In this document: positions 48,669 to 56,703 of the stretch, in pieces | Position numbering within the stretch: the stretch's first letter is position 1 | Layout: each line of letters opens with the position of its first letter | The notes under the pieces: model-generated | Database searches by the model: none | What the model was told of the DNA's origin: nothing | What the model saw: the letters and a program-made list of their open reading frames with translations, nothing else | Assembly: GCA_016714645.1 (NCBI GenBank) | Contig: JADKCI010000005.1 | Location: 1-64,000, forward strand | Source: Chromatiaceae bacterium | Lineage (GTDB): Bacteria > Pseudomonadota > Gammaproteobacteria > Chromatiales > Chromatiaceae | DNA: 64,000 nt | Direction: 5' to 3' | Translations under genes and position numbers: made by a program

Positions 48669-50693
48669 ATGCCCCTGCGCGATCTGGAGTATCAGGCCCG
48701 GGTACTGACCCGCTTCGACGAGTATCTGACCGAACTGTCCGCCCAGAAGGCGAAGGCCGACAAGATCGTCGCGGCCAATGCCCAGGAGACGGACCCGGAC
48801 CTGGTGCGTGAGGTACCCCAGTTTCCGGCGAAGACCTGGCGCAGCTTCAAGGAGGCTGGCCAACTCCCCCAGAGTCGGGCCGGCGTGCCCTTCTCGCCGC
48901 GCAAGGACGGCATGGGTCGTCCGGTCCCCAATGCCGTGCTCAAGGTCCCCACCGGCGGTGGCAAGACCTATCTGGCCGTCTCCGCCCTGTCGCGCATCTT
49001 CGGGCGCTATCTGGGGCGCAGCACCGGCTTCGTGCTGTGGATAGTCCCCAACGAAGCGATCTACGCCCAAACCAGGCGCCAACTCACCGAGCGCCAACAC
49101 CCCTATCGGCAGATGCTTGATGTCCTCTCGGGCAACCGGCTCCTGCTGATGGAAAAGGGGGATAAGCTGGACGCACGGGACGTGGAGGCGAGCCTGTGCG
49201 TCATGTTGCTGATGCTCCAGTCCGCGAACCGGGAGAGCAAGGAGACCCTGCGAATATTCAAGGACCGGGGCGACGTGCGCGGCTTCTTCCCGGACGAGGG
49301 CGATCAGGAGGCCCAGGCCCGGATGCTTGCCGATACCCCGAACCTGGACGCCTATGCCGCGTCCGCTGCCAGTGGCTCCTTCTGGCCCATGGTCAAGGAC
49401 TCGCTCGGCAACGCCCTGCGGCTGATCCGGCCGGTAGTAGTCATTGACGAGGGCCACAAGGCGACCCCGGAGTTGGCCTTCAAGACCCTGTACGGGTTCA
49501 ACCCCTGTTTCGTGCTAGAACTGACCGCGACCCCGAAGGATGTTCAGCCCCGCGGCGGGAAGAACCCAAGGCCGGGGCGCCCGGCCAACGTGCTGGTGGA
49601 GGTCACGGGCCTGGACCTGGACCGGGAAGACATGATCAAGATGCCGCTCAACCTGGACCCGCGTGGCGGCGCCGATTGGCGGGAGACACTACGCGCGTCT
49701 CTGGAGCGGCTCAACCTCTTGGATGCCGAGGCGCGACGGTTCCAGGGGGAGTCGGGGCGCTATATCCGGCCCATCCTGCTGGTACAGGTGGAACGCACCG
49801 GCGCCGAGCAGCGCGACGGTGCCTTCATCCATGCCCTGGACGCCAAGGACTGGCTGATGACGGCGGGCCTGGACGAGGCGGAGATCGCCATCAAGACCGC
49901 GGATACCAACGACCTGGCTGCGCCTGAGAACCAGGACCTGCTGGCGCCGACCAATCGGGTGCGGGCGATCGTCACCAAGCAGGCCCTGCAAGAGGGCTGG
50001 GACTGCCCCTTCGCCTATGTGCTGTGTTCGCTTTCCGCGAGCCACAATGCCGCCGCCCTGACCCAGCTTGTCGGGCGCATCCTGCGCCAACCCCAGGCGC
50101 AGAAGACCGGCGTCGCGGCCCTGGACGAGTGCTATGTCTTCACTCACCACGCCGACACGGCGCGCGTGGTGACGGCAATCAAGCAGGGCTTGGAGAAGGA
50201 CGGGCTGGCCGACCTGGTGCAGGAGATTCGGCTCCCGGACGATGATGAAGGCGGCGGCGGGGGCGGGAAAGGCCCGCGCACCATCCTGCGTCGCCCGGGC
50301 TTCGCCAAGACTGAAATCTACCTGCCCCAGGTCTTGCACGTCGAAGCGGGCGCGGTGCGGACACTGGACTACGAGCAGGACATCCTGTTTGCCCTGGACT
50401 GGACCGGGATCGACCCGGCGCCCTTGGTGGCGAAGATCCCGGAGAACTTCACGAGTGCCGAGCGGCAGATGCGGCGCATCCATCTGGTGGACTCGGGCAA
50501 GGAGCGCATCGTCGCGGACGTGACCGATGCGACCGGGGAGCGGCTGGCCTTCGACCCGGCCTATGCCGTGCGCATGGTGTCGGACATCGTGCCGAACGCC
50601 TGGATCGCCCGCGCGCTGGTTGGTGGCCTGGTGGATGGGCTAAACGCCGGGGCTTCGCGGACGAGGTACTTGGCAAGCTCCACGGGCTCCTGA
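48669..50693 (+). CDS. res: type III restriction enzyme, helicase part (frameshifted)
   Basis: 674 codons of the Res subunit. VPTGGGKTYLAV (about residue 95) is Walker A, VVIDEGHKATPE (about 258) is the DEAD-type box, LELTATPKD and TQLVGRILRQPQAQ are helicase motifs. Near 50650 homology passes to the -1 frame, a single missing base; the continuing frame here adds about 15 unrelated residues then stops. The product lacks the nuclease domain, so restriction is doubtful unless the shift is an assembly error or is bypassed. Confidence 0.88.
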   Translation: MPLRDLEYQARVLTRFDEYLTELSAQKAKADKIVAANAQETDPDLVREVPQFPAKTWRSFKEAGQLPQSRAGVPFSPRKDGMGRPVPNAVLKVPTGGGKTYLAVSALSRIFGRYLGRSTGFVLWIVPNEAIYAQTRRQLTERQHPYRQMLDVLSGNRLLLMEKGDKLDARDVEASLCVMLLMLQSANRESKETLRIFKDRGDVRGFFPDEGDQEAQARMLADTPNLDAYAASAASGSFWPMVKDSLGNALRLIRPVVVIDEGHKATPELAFKTLYGFNPCFVLELTATPKDVQPRGGKNPRPGRPANVLVEVTGLDLDREDMIKMPLNLDPRGGADWRETLRASLERLNLLDAEARRFQGESGRYIRPILLVQVERTGAEQRDGAFIHALDAKDWLMTAGLDEAEIAIKTADTNDLAAPENQDLLAPTNRVRAIVTKQALQEGWDCPFAYVLCSLSASHNAAALTQLVGRILRQPQAQKTGVAALDECYVFTHHADTARVVTAIKQGLEKDGLADLVQEIRLPDDDEGGGGGGKGPRTILRRPGFAKTEIYLPQVLHVEAGAVRTLDYEQDILFALDWTGIDPAPLVAKIPENFTSAERQMRRIHLVDSGKERIVADVTDATGERLAFDPAYAVRMVSDIVPNAWIARALVGGLVDGLNAGASRTRYLASSTGS

Positions 50694-50734
50694 TCGAAGA
50701 GCTACGCAAATGGCTGACCGCGGAGCGGGACCGG

Positions 50735-51319
50735 ATGGCCGAGACCCTGTTCCGCCAGGAGGTCGCCGCGGGGCGCATCCAGTTCCGGCTGCGCGCGGAC
50801 CGGCACAACTGGCAGATGCCTTGGGACTCGGTGACCCACGAGCCCGAGGGCGCGGAGCAGTTACCCGGTGCCGGCGGCGAACCGTTGCACCGCAGCCTGT
50901 TCGCGCCGATCTACAAGAATGACTTGAACGAACGGGAGCGCGAGGTCGCCGTCTACCTGGACGCGGAGCAGTCCCTGGTCTGGTGGCATCGCAATGTCGC
51001 CCGACACCAGTACGTGGTGCAGGGCTGGCGGCGCGAGCGCATCTATCCCGATTTCGTCTTTGCCGTGCGGCCCGGCAACCAGTACCACAAAGGCAATCGG
51101 CTGGTGGTCCTGGAGACCAAGGGCGATCATCTTCAGGGCAATCGGGATACCGAGTACAAGCGGGCCGTGCTGCAACTGATGACCGAGGCGTTCCAGATTG
51201 ACCAGACCCAGCGGGTGGGGGAACTGTCGATGGTCAACCCGGACGGGTCCACGGTGGAGTGCGATCTGGTGTTGATGAGCGAGTGGAAGACCAAGCTGCC
51301 GGAGAAGTTTCGGGCCTGA
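50735..51319 (+). CDS. res: type III restriction enzyme, nuclease part (frameshifted)
   Basis: 194 codons continuing Res; homology in this frame begins earlier, near 50650 (RGFADEVLGKLHGLLIEELR). RIYPDFVFAVR and LVVLETKGDHLQGNRDTEYK give the PD-(D/E)xK catalytic D, E and K residues. Together with the preceding frame the intact protein would be about 880 aa, the normal size. ATG 50735 is simply the first in frame; independent translation is not supported by a ribosome-binding site. Confidence 0.82.
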   Translation: MAETLFRQEVAAGRIQFRLRADRHNWQMPWDSVTHEPEGAEQLPGAGGEPLHRSLFAPIYKNDLNEREREVAVYLDAEQSLVWWHRNVARHQYVVQGWRRERIYPDFVFAVRPGNQYHKGNRLVVLETKGDHLQGNRDTEYKRAVLQLMTEAFQIDQTQRVGELSMVNPDGSTVECDLVLMSEWKTKLPEKFRA

Positions 51320-52300
51320 GGGCGGTCCGGGTGCGGGGATGACCCGTGCGGGGCGCTTGGTCCGGCGCCCGAATTAAGCGCCGCCCAGGGCACGCGTACG
51401 GAGCCATGGCGAAGCCTGCGCCCCTTCCATTACGCCCAGGAATCAGGCACCCCTGGCCGCCAGAAGGCCCGTAGGCACAGCCACCCGGCTGGCGGGAGTC
51501 TGGGCAAGGGTGATGCCCGGCTGGGCTGGTGTGGTTACCGGGAATTCGGGTAACGGAGAGGTCCAGGGCCAGGCTGGGCTAGGGTTGGGCTGGATCAAGT
51601 AAGCCTGGCCCGGCTGGGGGGGTGCCAGGCTGGCAGGGTAAGACCATACTCAGTTTGATGCCCGACGATGCTGGCGGCCAGAGTGAAGGCCCCGAGGGCA
51701 TAGCCGACGATCATGATCCTGGACACCTTGATGACCCGCCTGGGCGCCGACTGGAAGACCGATAGGCTGGAGTTTGGAGCAGACGCGCCCGCCCCGCCAC
51801 CGGCCTTTGAGAAAGAGGGAAGCGGGGGCAACCCGAGGACAGACACGGTTGCCGAAACCAAGAAGGGTAACTCGCCTTCTCCCGCTTCAGGTTCAAGCCT
51901 AGTCCCTGACTTTTCCACCAGCAAGCGGGACCAATTCGTCGGGGCCGATGTGGCTCATCCATTGGACGTGGACTGGGACCGGGTGACCTTGGAGGAGGCG
52001 GCGCCGGAGCTTCGACCGGGAGCAGGGACCGGCAGACATCACTAGCCTGGCCCTGGCCTGGCTCACCAGACCGCCACGGGGCGGGGCCGCTTGACCCCCG
52101 CCACCAGAGGCCCAAGGAGCCCCGTAGAGGCATCCATCCCGCCAGCCATACCAACCCCTAGCCTTTGGCCTGCCGTGGCGCGGCATGGCGCCCCCGTGCC
52201 AGGGGCTATCGCCCATACCTGGAAGCTCTCGCTACCCACTCAGCGGGTAACGACCAAGGGCGAGAAGCTGGCGGTCGGGGCATAGGCCCGCGTACATTAC
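51320..52300. other. non-coding region with repeated gene fragments
   Basis: About 1 kb with no intact gene. At 51713-52045 a + frame reads FVGADVAHPLDVDWDRVTLE and then, after a frame change, SLALAWLTRPPRG, matching the fragment near 44890. On the - strand 51455-51520 and 52090-52170 encode short VAVPTGLL and MDASTGLLGPLVAG strings matching 44940-45000. These look like degraded tandem copies of a small gene pair. Confidence 0.5.
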
Positions 52301-52367
52301 GGTTATGCACAATGAGTATTGACATTGCATAACGATGGCATACAATGGTTATGCGCACTTTATGCAA
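52301..52367 (+). promoter_or_regulatory. promoter with TTATGC operator array
   Basis: TTGACA (52319-52324), a 16-bp spacer and TACAAT (52341-52346) form a near-consensus sigma-70 promoter. GGTTATGC at 52301 and 52348, TTGCATAAC at 52325 (inverted) and TTATGCAA near 52360 are alternating copies of one motif covering the promoter, as expected for autoregulation by the ribbon-helix-helix-like product downstream. Confidence 0.75.
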
Positions 52368-52389
52368 TCATACATAAGAGGGGTTACCG

Positions 52390-52911
52390 ATGGCTACGCG
52401 TACCACTATTTCGCTTCCTGACGACCTGAAGGCTCGCATGGACGAGGTTGACCAGCCGGTCAACTGGTCAGCCGAGGCTGCCAAGTGCTTCGAGAAACTC
52501 CTTGGCGAGATCGCAGCACGTAAACCGAAAAAGGACATGAGCGACATTATCGCCAGGCTGAAAGCCAGCAAGCTGGAAGGGGAGGACGAGAGTTACAAGC
52601 TCGGGGAAAAAGCCGGGCGAGTTTGGGCTGAGCATGTCGCCAGCTATCATGAACTGGAGCGGGCTGATCCTTTCATCAAGGATAAGTTTGTTGAACATGC
52701 CTTTGATGATGCTCGCTTGCTTGCCTTAGAACTTCAGGGAGTGGTTATTGAGGACACCAACTACGACGAGATCATGGAAAAGTCAGAGCGGTTCTGGGAA
52801 AGGGCGGTGCCTGGAGGTCTTCAGGCAGTGGTCAGCATGGGAGATAAGTTCCCGGAAGGCTTTATTGATGGGGCATCTGCCGTTTGGTATGAGGTTGAAG
52901 ACAAGCTGTAG
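52390..52911 (+). CDS. ribbon-helix-helix-like regulator with acidic C-terminal domain
   Basis: A 173-aa protein. The first 35 residues (TRTTISLPDDLKARMDEVDQ, then PVNWSAEAAKCFE) resemble a ribbon-helix-helix antitoxin or repressor. The remaining 130 residues are acidic and helical (KLEGEDESYKLGEKAGRVWA) and unassigned. It is monocistronic, with its own promoter, operator array and terminator. Base use is less GC-rich than neighbours. A solitary repressor of the element is possible; no toxin gene is adjacent. Confidence 0.65.
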   Translation: MATRTTISLPDDLKARMDEVDQPVNWSAEAAKCFEKLLGEIAARKPKKDMSDIIARLKASKLEGEDESYKLGEKAGRVWAEHVASYHELERADPFIKDKFVEHAFDDARLLALELQGVVIEDTNYDEIMEKSERFWERAVPGGLQAVVSMGDKFPEGFIDGASAVWYEVEDKL

Positions 52912-52946
52912 GCCAGCCAGACCCAGCACAAAGATCGAAAACCAAG

Positions 52947-52980
52947 AACCCCGGCAAGGTGGATCCCTGCGGGGGTTTTT
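52947..52980 (+). terminator. rho-independent terminator
   Basis: AACCCCGGCA pairs with TGCGGGGGTT across a short irregular centre, followed by a T run at 52976-52980. It ends the regulator transcript. Confidence 0.75.
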
Positions 52981-53060
52981 CATGCCCTGCCCTGGGTGGA
53001 GTGCAGGCCGAGGGCATCATCGGCGGGGGGCTTGGCGGGGAGAGTGGCATCGGATCCCAC

Positions 53061-53309
53061 CTATCGCCGCACCTCTACCCAGGCCCAGGTGCCACCCGCA
53101 TAGACATCCCGCAAGGGCGCGATGGGACTGGGGTCCATCACCGCGATTCCCTCCTCTATGCAACCTTCGATATGCAGTTCCGCAGCCTCAACCGCCATGG
53201 CCAGCGCCTCCTCGATGCTCTCCCCGGCAGTAAAACAGCCCGGCAGATCGGGTAAGGTCACGCTGTAATCCGAGTCTGGGTCCTTGTGGATCACGACCGG
53301 GTATCTCAT
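53061..53309 (-). CDS. hicB: HicB-family antitoxin, orphan
   Basis: An 82-aa HicB: MRYPVVIHKDPDSDYSVTLP and DLPGCFTAGESIEEALAMAV form the partial RNase H fold of HicB antitoxins. The frame extends upstream through the 27-bp repeat (reading SSYHSSYHLA), but homology begins at 53309. No hicA is found on either side, so the partner was probably lost when the element boundary formed. Confidence 0.8.
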   Translation of the reverse strand: MRYPVVIHKDPDSDYSVTLPDLPGCFTAGESIEEALAMAVEAAELHIEGCIEEGIAVMDPSPIAPLRDVYAGGTWAWVEVRR

Positions 53310-53377
53310 CACGCCGCCCCGGTGGAGAGTGTCTTGTGAATCGCCCGAAATGCAGGCTTTGTGGGAGGGTATCGGCG

Positions 53378-53404
53378 CCAAGTGGTAGCTTGAATGGTAG
53401 CTTG
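53378..53404 (+). repeat. attR: 27-bp direct repeat
   Basis: Identical to 38962-38988. It lies 54 bp from the 3' end of tRNA-Ser, outside the tRNA itself, which is unusual for an integrase of this type. Confidence 0.85.
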
Positions 53405-53458
53405 AGAGAGTATCACTAAAGGCAACCAATTGAGATTGCTAGAATTTTAGGAATAAAT

Positions 53459-53548
53459 TGGCGGAGAGGGTGGGATTCGAACCCACGGAAGGCTTACGCC
53501 TTCACTTGATTTCGAGTCAAGCCCGTTCGGCCACTCCGGCACCTCTCC
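53459..53548 (-). tRNA. tRNA-Ser (anticodon CGA)
   Basis: Read on the - strand: acceptor GGAGAGG pairs with CCTCTCC, followed by discriminator G and an encoded CCA. The anticodon stem-loop is CTTGA-CTCGAAA-TCAAG with anticodon CGA. The long variable arm (GAAGGCGTAAGCCTTC) is typical of class II tRNA-Ser, and GGTTCGAATCC is the T loop. Length 90 nt with CCA. Confidence 0.97.
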
Positions 53549-53707
53549 GAGAACCCGCCAGTCTCGCCCGAGCCGAGACATCAAGGGGGCGTATTATAGG
53601 GCGCACCGAGAAAATTGCCACGCGGGAAACCGTGGCGGCGTCCTCCCGGTGACTCACCCTTTACAGATGAAACCCCTGGACTGGCACCATGACGTTTTTA
53701 CAAGACC

Positions 53708-54592
53708 ATGCCTAAGCACGAACTCGACCGCCTGGCCATTGGACTCATGGTTCTATTCTGTTCCATCTGGGGTCTCCAGCAGGTGGCGATCAAGGTCGCT
53801 AACGCGGGTATTTCGCCGGTGTGGCAGGCGGGGATGCGCTCCCTGGGCGCGACCGCGACCATTCTGCTCTGGGTGCTGTCCCGCCGGATCAAGCTATTCG
53901 GGTCCGATGGCACCCTGTGGCCCGGCCTGCTGGTGGGCCTGCTGTTTTCGGGTGAGTTTGCGCTGATATTCCTGGGCTTGGATTACACCCCGGCTTCCCG
54001 CGGAGTCATCTTTCTCTATACCGCCCCCTTCTTCGTGGCCCTCGGGGCGCGCTGGTTCTTACCCGGGGAGAAGATACGTAGGGCGCAATGGGGGGGCATG
54101 GCCCTCGCCTTTGTCGGGATTATCCTGCTCTTTGGCGAGCACCTCTGGCTACCAGCGGACAATGCCTGGATGGGGGACCTGATGATTCTGGGGGCGGCCA
54201 TGCTGTGGGCTGCGACTACCTTGGCGGTCAAGGCCAGCGCCCTGGGACGCTCATCGGCGGAAAAGATATTGCTGTACCAACTCGCCATCTCCGCCGTCCT
54301 CTTGCCGCCCTTATCCCTGGCGATGGGCGAACCCGGTGTCTTTGCCCCCACGCCCCAATTGTGGGCGAACCTCTTTTTTCAAGCGGTGATCGTGGCCGGG
54401 GCCTCTTATCTGGGCTGGTTTTGGTTGATTCGCCATTATCCGGCGACGCGGCTGTCGTCCTTCTCCTTCCTCACCCCGGTGATGGGGGTGCTTGCCAGTA
54501 TCATCCTGCTGGATGAGCCGCTGACCCTCTCCATTTTCGTCGCCCTCCTCCTGGTCGGGGCCGGCATCTGGATCGCGAATCGGCCCGCCTAG
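53708..54592 (+). CDS. EamA/DMT-family transporter
   Basis: A 294-aa inner-membrane protein with about ten hydrophobic helices and two EamA repeats (first: LAIGLMVLFCSIWGLQQVAI; second: WMGDLMILGAAMLWAATTLA). SFLTPVMGVLASIILLDEPL is the conserved end of the second repeat. Drug/metabolite exporter of unknown substrate. Divergent from tRNA-Ser. Confidence 0.9.
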   Translation: MPKHELDRLAIGLMVLFCSIWGLQQVAIKVANAGISPVWQAGMRSLGATATILLWVLSRRIKLFGSDGTLWPGLLVGLLFSGEFALIFLGLDYTPASRGVIFLYTAPFFVALGARWFLPGEKIRRAQWGGMALAFVGIILLFGEHLWLPADNAWMGDLMILGAAMLWAATTLAVKASALGRSSAEKILLYQLAISAVLLPPLSLAMGEPGVFAPTPQLWANLFFQAVIVAGASYLGWFWLIRHYPATRLSSFSFLTPVMGVLASIILLDEPLTLSIFVALLLVGAGIWIANRPA

Positions 54593-54632
54593 CGGGTGGG
54601 GGTCCGCCTTTGGCGGCCCTGGCGGGGATCAC

Positions 54633-55163
54633 TCAATCAAATTTCGCCGCGTCGAGATGACCGGGTAACTCCGGGGTCACGTCGTCGAAACGCAGGATGC
54701 GTTGGCCCCCGTGGTCGCGCAGAAATTCCTGGGCATCGGCCTCGGAGGCGAGGGGGACCAACTCGTGGCCCATGGGACCCAGGACGTCCGAGCCGATGAC
54801 AAACCAGGCGTCGCGAGCCGGGATACGAGAGAGGCCGTAATATTCGGTGACGGCGATGGCGGTTATGTCCTCGGCTTTATGACCCGGTGCCCATTTAGGT
54901 ATGTCGAACAGGTATTTGAAGAGATCCTTGGCGCCATCGAAGTGATGGGCATGGCCATCGCGATAGAGCAGGGTGGCGGTCCAGTGGGGATATTTGGCGA
55001 CGAACATGCCACACACGGGGCAGGTGTCCTTGGGGCCGGGATCGGGTAGCGAGGGCAGTCCGGTTTCAGCTATTGGCAGGCCGGGGGCCCAGAGGAGGGC
55101 CAGTAAGACCAGGATGAAAGGACGGAATCGGGTGGCAGGCAAGGCCGGGCCCTCGGGGGTCAA
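54633..55163 (-). CDS. nosL: NosL-family copper-binding protein
   Basis: A 176-aa exported protein; a signal peptide covers residues about 12-32 (FILVLLALLWAPGLPIAE). DTCPVCGMFVAKYPHWTATL is the NosL CxxCGM copper(I) site. NosL delivers copper to periplasmic enzymes such as nitrous-oxide reductase, which is not in this window. It ends a leftward cluster. Confidence 0.85.
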   Translation of the reverse strand: MTPEGPALPATRFRPFILVLLALLWAPGLPIAETGLPSLPDPGPKDTCPVCGMFVAKYPHWTATLLYRDGHAHHFDGAKDLFKYLFDIPKWAPGHKAEDITAIAVTEYYGLSRIPARDAWFVIGSDVLGPMGHELVPLASEADAQEFLRDHGGQRILRFDDVTPELPGHLDAAKFD

Positions 55164-55242
55164 GTGGTTTGGAATGCGACCGGGGGCGGGTGACCCGAGG
55201 GCGAGGGGTCGAGCCCCGTCGCCCTCGGCGTTAGTCGCGAAC

Positions 55243-55917
55243 TCAGACCTTGGGCATCATTTTCTGGCGTTTTTCCGCGCGGTTTTTGCGGATGCGAACC
55301 GTGTCGGCGGCCATATCCACCATGGTCTGATTGAGGGTCTGGTCGAAGGTGCCCAGGGCGCCCCCTTCCTTGGCCATGGCCGCCTCGGCCTGGGCCTTGT
55401 CCGCGAAGGCGAGCTTGCTATTGGCGGTCATGGTCCCCTTGAGCTTGCTGCCGATGAGGTAGGTGGCCTTATCCACCAGGACCAAGGGCTTGATCTCCGC
55501 CGGGGAGCCGAAGTCCGCCGCATAGATGGCCTTGGGACCGCGATCCATGTTGAGCATGAGGCTGAGGGCCAGGCAGTGGATGGAGCAGGTGCCATCCACC
55601 AGGTCATCCTCGTACTGGACCAGGTGACGGCTGAAGTGGTATTCCGTGCGATCCATGCCGCAATAGGGGCACTTGGGATATTTCTTCAGCTCATCCACCA
55701 GGGGGACGGCGTCCGGGGCGGTCTTGGGAATGAACTGGAGGGGGGTGCCATCACCCTCGCAGCTCGCGCCCGCGGGCATCCAGCCCTTGCCGGGCATGAA
55801 GGCGCCGATAGTGGCGGCATCCGCGGCCAGGACCGGGGTGCCCAGTCCGGCAAGACCCAGGGCGCCGAGGACCTTGAGGGCCTCGCGCCGGCCCTGATTG
55901 GGGTGATGATCACACAT
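55243..55917 (-). CDS. second NosL-like protein with Tat signal
   Basis: A 224-aa protein. GRREALKVLGALGLAGLGTP VLA is a twin-arginine signal, implying export in folded form. KYPKCPYCGMDRTEYHFSRH contains the CxxCGM site, and DGTCSIHCLAL adds a second Cys pair absent from the shorter neighbour. It is likely a copper or cofactor chaperone. It shares the cluster with the 176-aa NosL, so the two probably act in series or on different targets. Confidence 0.82.
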   Translation of the reverse strand: MCDHHPNQGRREALKVLGALGLAGLGTPVLAADAATIGAFMPGKGWMPAGASCEGDGTPLQFIPKTAPDAVPLVDELKKYPKCPYCGMDRTEYHFSRHLVQYEDDLVDGTCSIHCLALSLMLNMDRGPKAIYAADFGSPAEIKPLVLVDKATYLIGSKLKGTMTANSKLAFADKAQAEAAMAKEGGALGTFDQTLNQTMVDMAADTVRIRKNRAEKRQKMMPKV

Positions 55918-55956
55918 GGGATGTTCTCCTGTTTGTGGTGGGTGGAGGCGCGCGAC

Positions 55957-56703
55957 CTAGCCATTGGCCAGGCCGCGCATGATATCGAAGAAGCTGTAGC
56001 CCTCGTAGAACGTCCAGAGGCCAAGGACGGCCACCAGCCCCCCCGCGATCCGGGCGGCAAAGCCCCGCGGCCAAGCACCGGCGAAGGCCCCCAACCCGGT
56101 GACCGTCGCCATCATGGGCAGGGTGCCGATGCCGAAGGCGAGCATGAGCAGCCCGGCGCGACTCGGGTCGCCCGTGGCGGCGGCCTTGAGAGCGATTGAG
56201 AAGACCAGGCTGCAGGGGATCAGGCCGTTGAGGGTCCCGAAGAGGAGGGGCGACCAGGGCCTGGGGGGCCGGGGCTCCAGGCTCATCCTAGTGGCCGCCA
56301 TCGGCGGGCTGGTTGGGGTATAGGGTCGCGCGGGGCTGGGCAGGGGCTCCAGTCGCACTTCCAGGCCCCCGACCGGGGCCGGGGCGGGGCGCCGGGGGCG
56401 GGCCAGCAGCATCCTCAGCCCCAGAAGCAGGATCAGGAGACCCGCCCCCATCATGAGGATGCCTTGCGCCTTGCCGGTCAGACCGGTTTGCGCCAGGCTG
56501 CGTCCCGCCCAGGCACCGGCCATGCCCAGCAGGACGTAGGTGAGAATGCGGCTGGCATGGTAAATGAGTTGAGGGGCCAGCCGGGGTTGGGCCTGCCGCT
56601 GGACGAAGTAACCCCCGGCCAGACCCCCGCACATGCCCAGGCAGTGCAGGCCGCCGAAGAGGCCGGTGGCGAAGGCCATGGCCAGGGTCAGTTCGCTGTT
56701 CAC
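55957..56703 (-). CDS. TauE/SafE (DsbD-like) membrane protein
   Basis: A 248-aa protein with about six helices. GLFGGLHCLGMCGGLAGGYF and GTLNGLIPCSLVFSIAL contain the paired HCxGMCGG and PC motifs of the DsbD/CcdA-related sulfite-exporter-like family associated with copper export and cytochrome oxidase assembly. A Pro/Arg-rich cytoplasmic loop lies between helices 3 and 4. It overlaps the upstream tlpA-like gene by 4 bp; the pair could pass electrons to the periplasm. Confidence 0.82.
   Translation of the reverse strand: MNSELTLAMAFATGLFGGLHCLGMCGGLAGGYFVQRQAQPRLAPQLIYHASRILTYVLLGMAGAWAGRSLAQTGLTGKAQGILMMGAGLLILLLGLRMLLARPRRPAPAPVGGLEVRLEPLPSPARPYTPTSPPMAATRMSLEPRPPRPWSPLLFGTLNGLIPCSLVFSIALKAAATGDPSRAGLLMLAFGIGTLPMMATVTGLGAFAGAWPRGFAARIAGGLVAVLGLWTFYEGYSFFDIMRGLANG

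Larger units (their letters stand above)
38962..53404. mobile_element. 14.4-kb integrated element carrying a type III restriction-modification system
   Basis: Bounded by perfect 27-bp direct repeats, with a tyrosine integrase just inside the left end and a tRNA-Ser gene 54 bp beyond the right end. It encodes a replication module (AlpA-like regulator, P4-type primase, RepA-like helicase), an ArdC/ImmA-like protein, type III mod/res, toxin-antitoxin-like genes and unknown proteins. No conjugation or capsid genes are visible, so it resembles a mobilisable or satellite-type element. The repeat structure and gene content are seen directly; mobility is inferred. Confidence 0.82.

Noticed and set aside
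51595..51924. Minus-strand 109-aa frame
   Set aside because: Contains one hydrophobic stretch (IMIVGYALGAFTLAASIVG) but otherwise Pro/Ser-rich noise and repeats; possibly a remnant, not supportable as a gene.
53061..53429. Longer HicB reading frame starting inside attR
   Set aside because: The extension is the translation of the attachment repeat; HicB homology starts at 53309.
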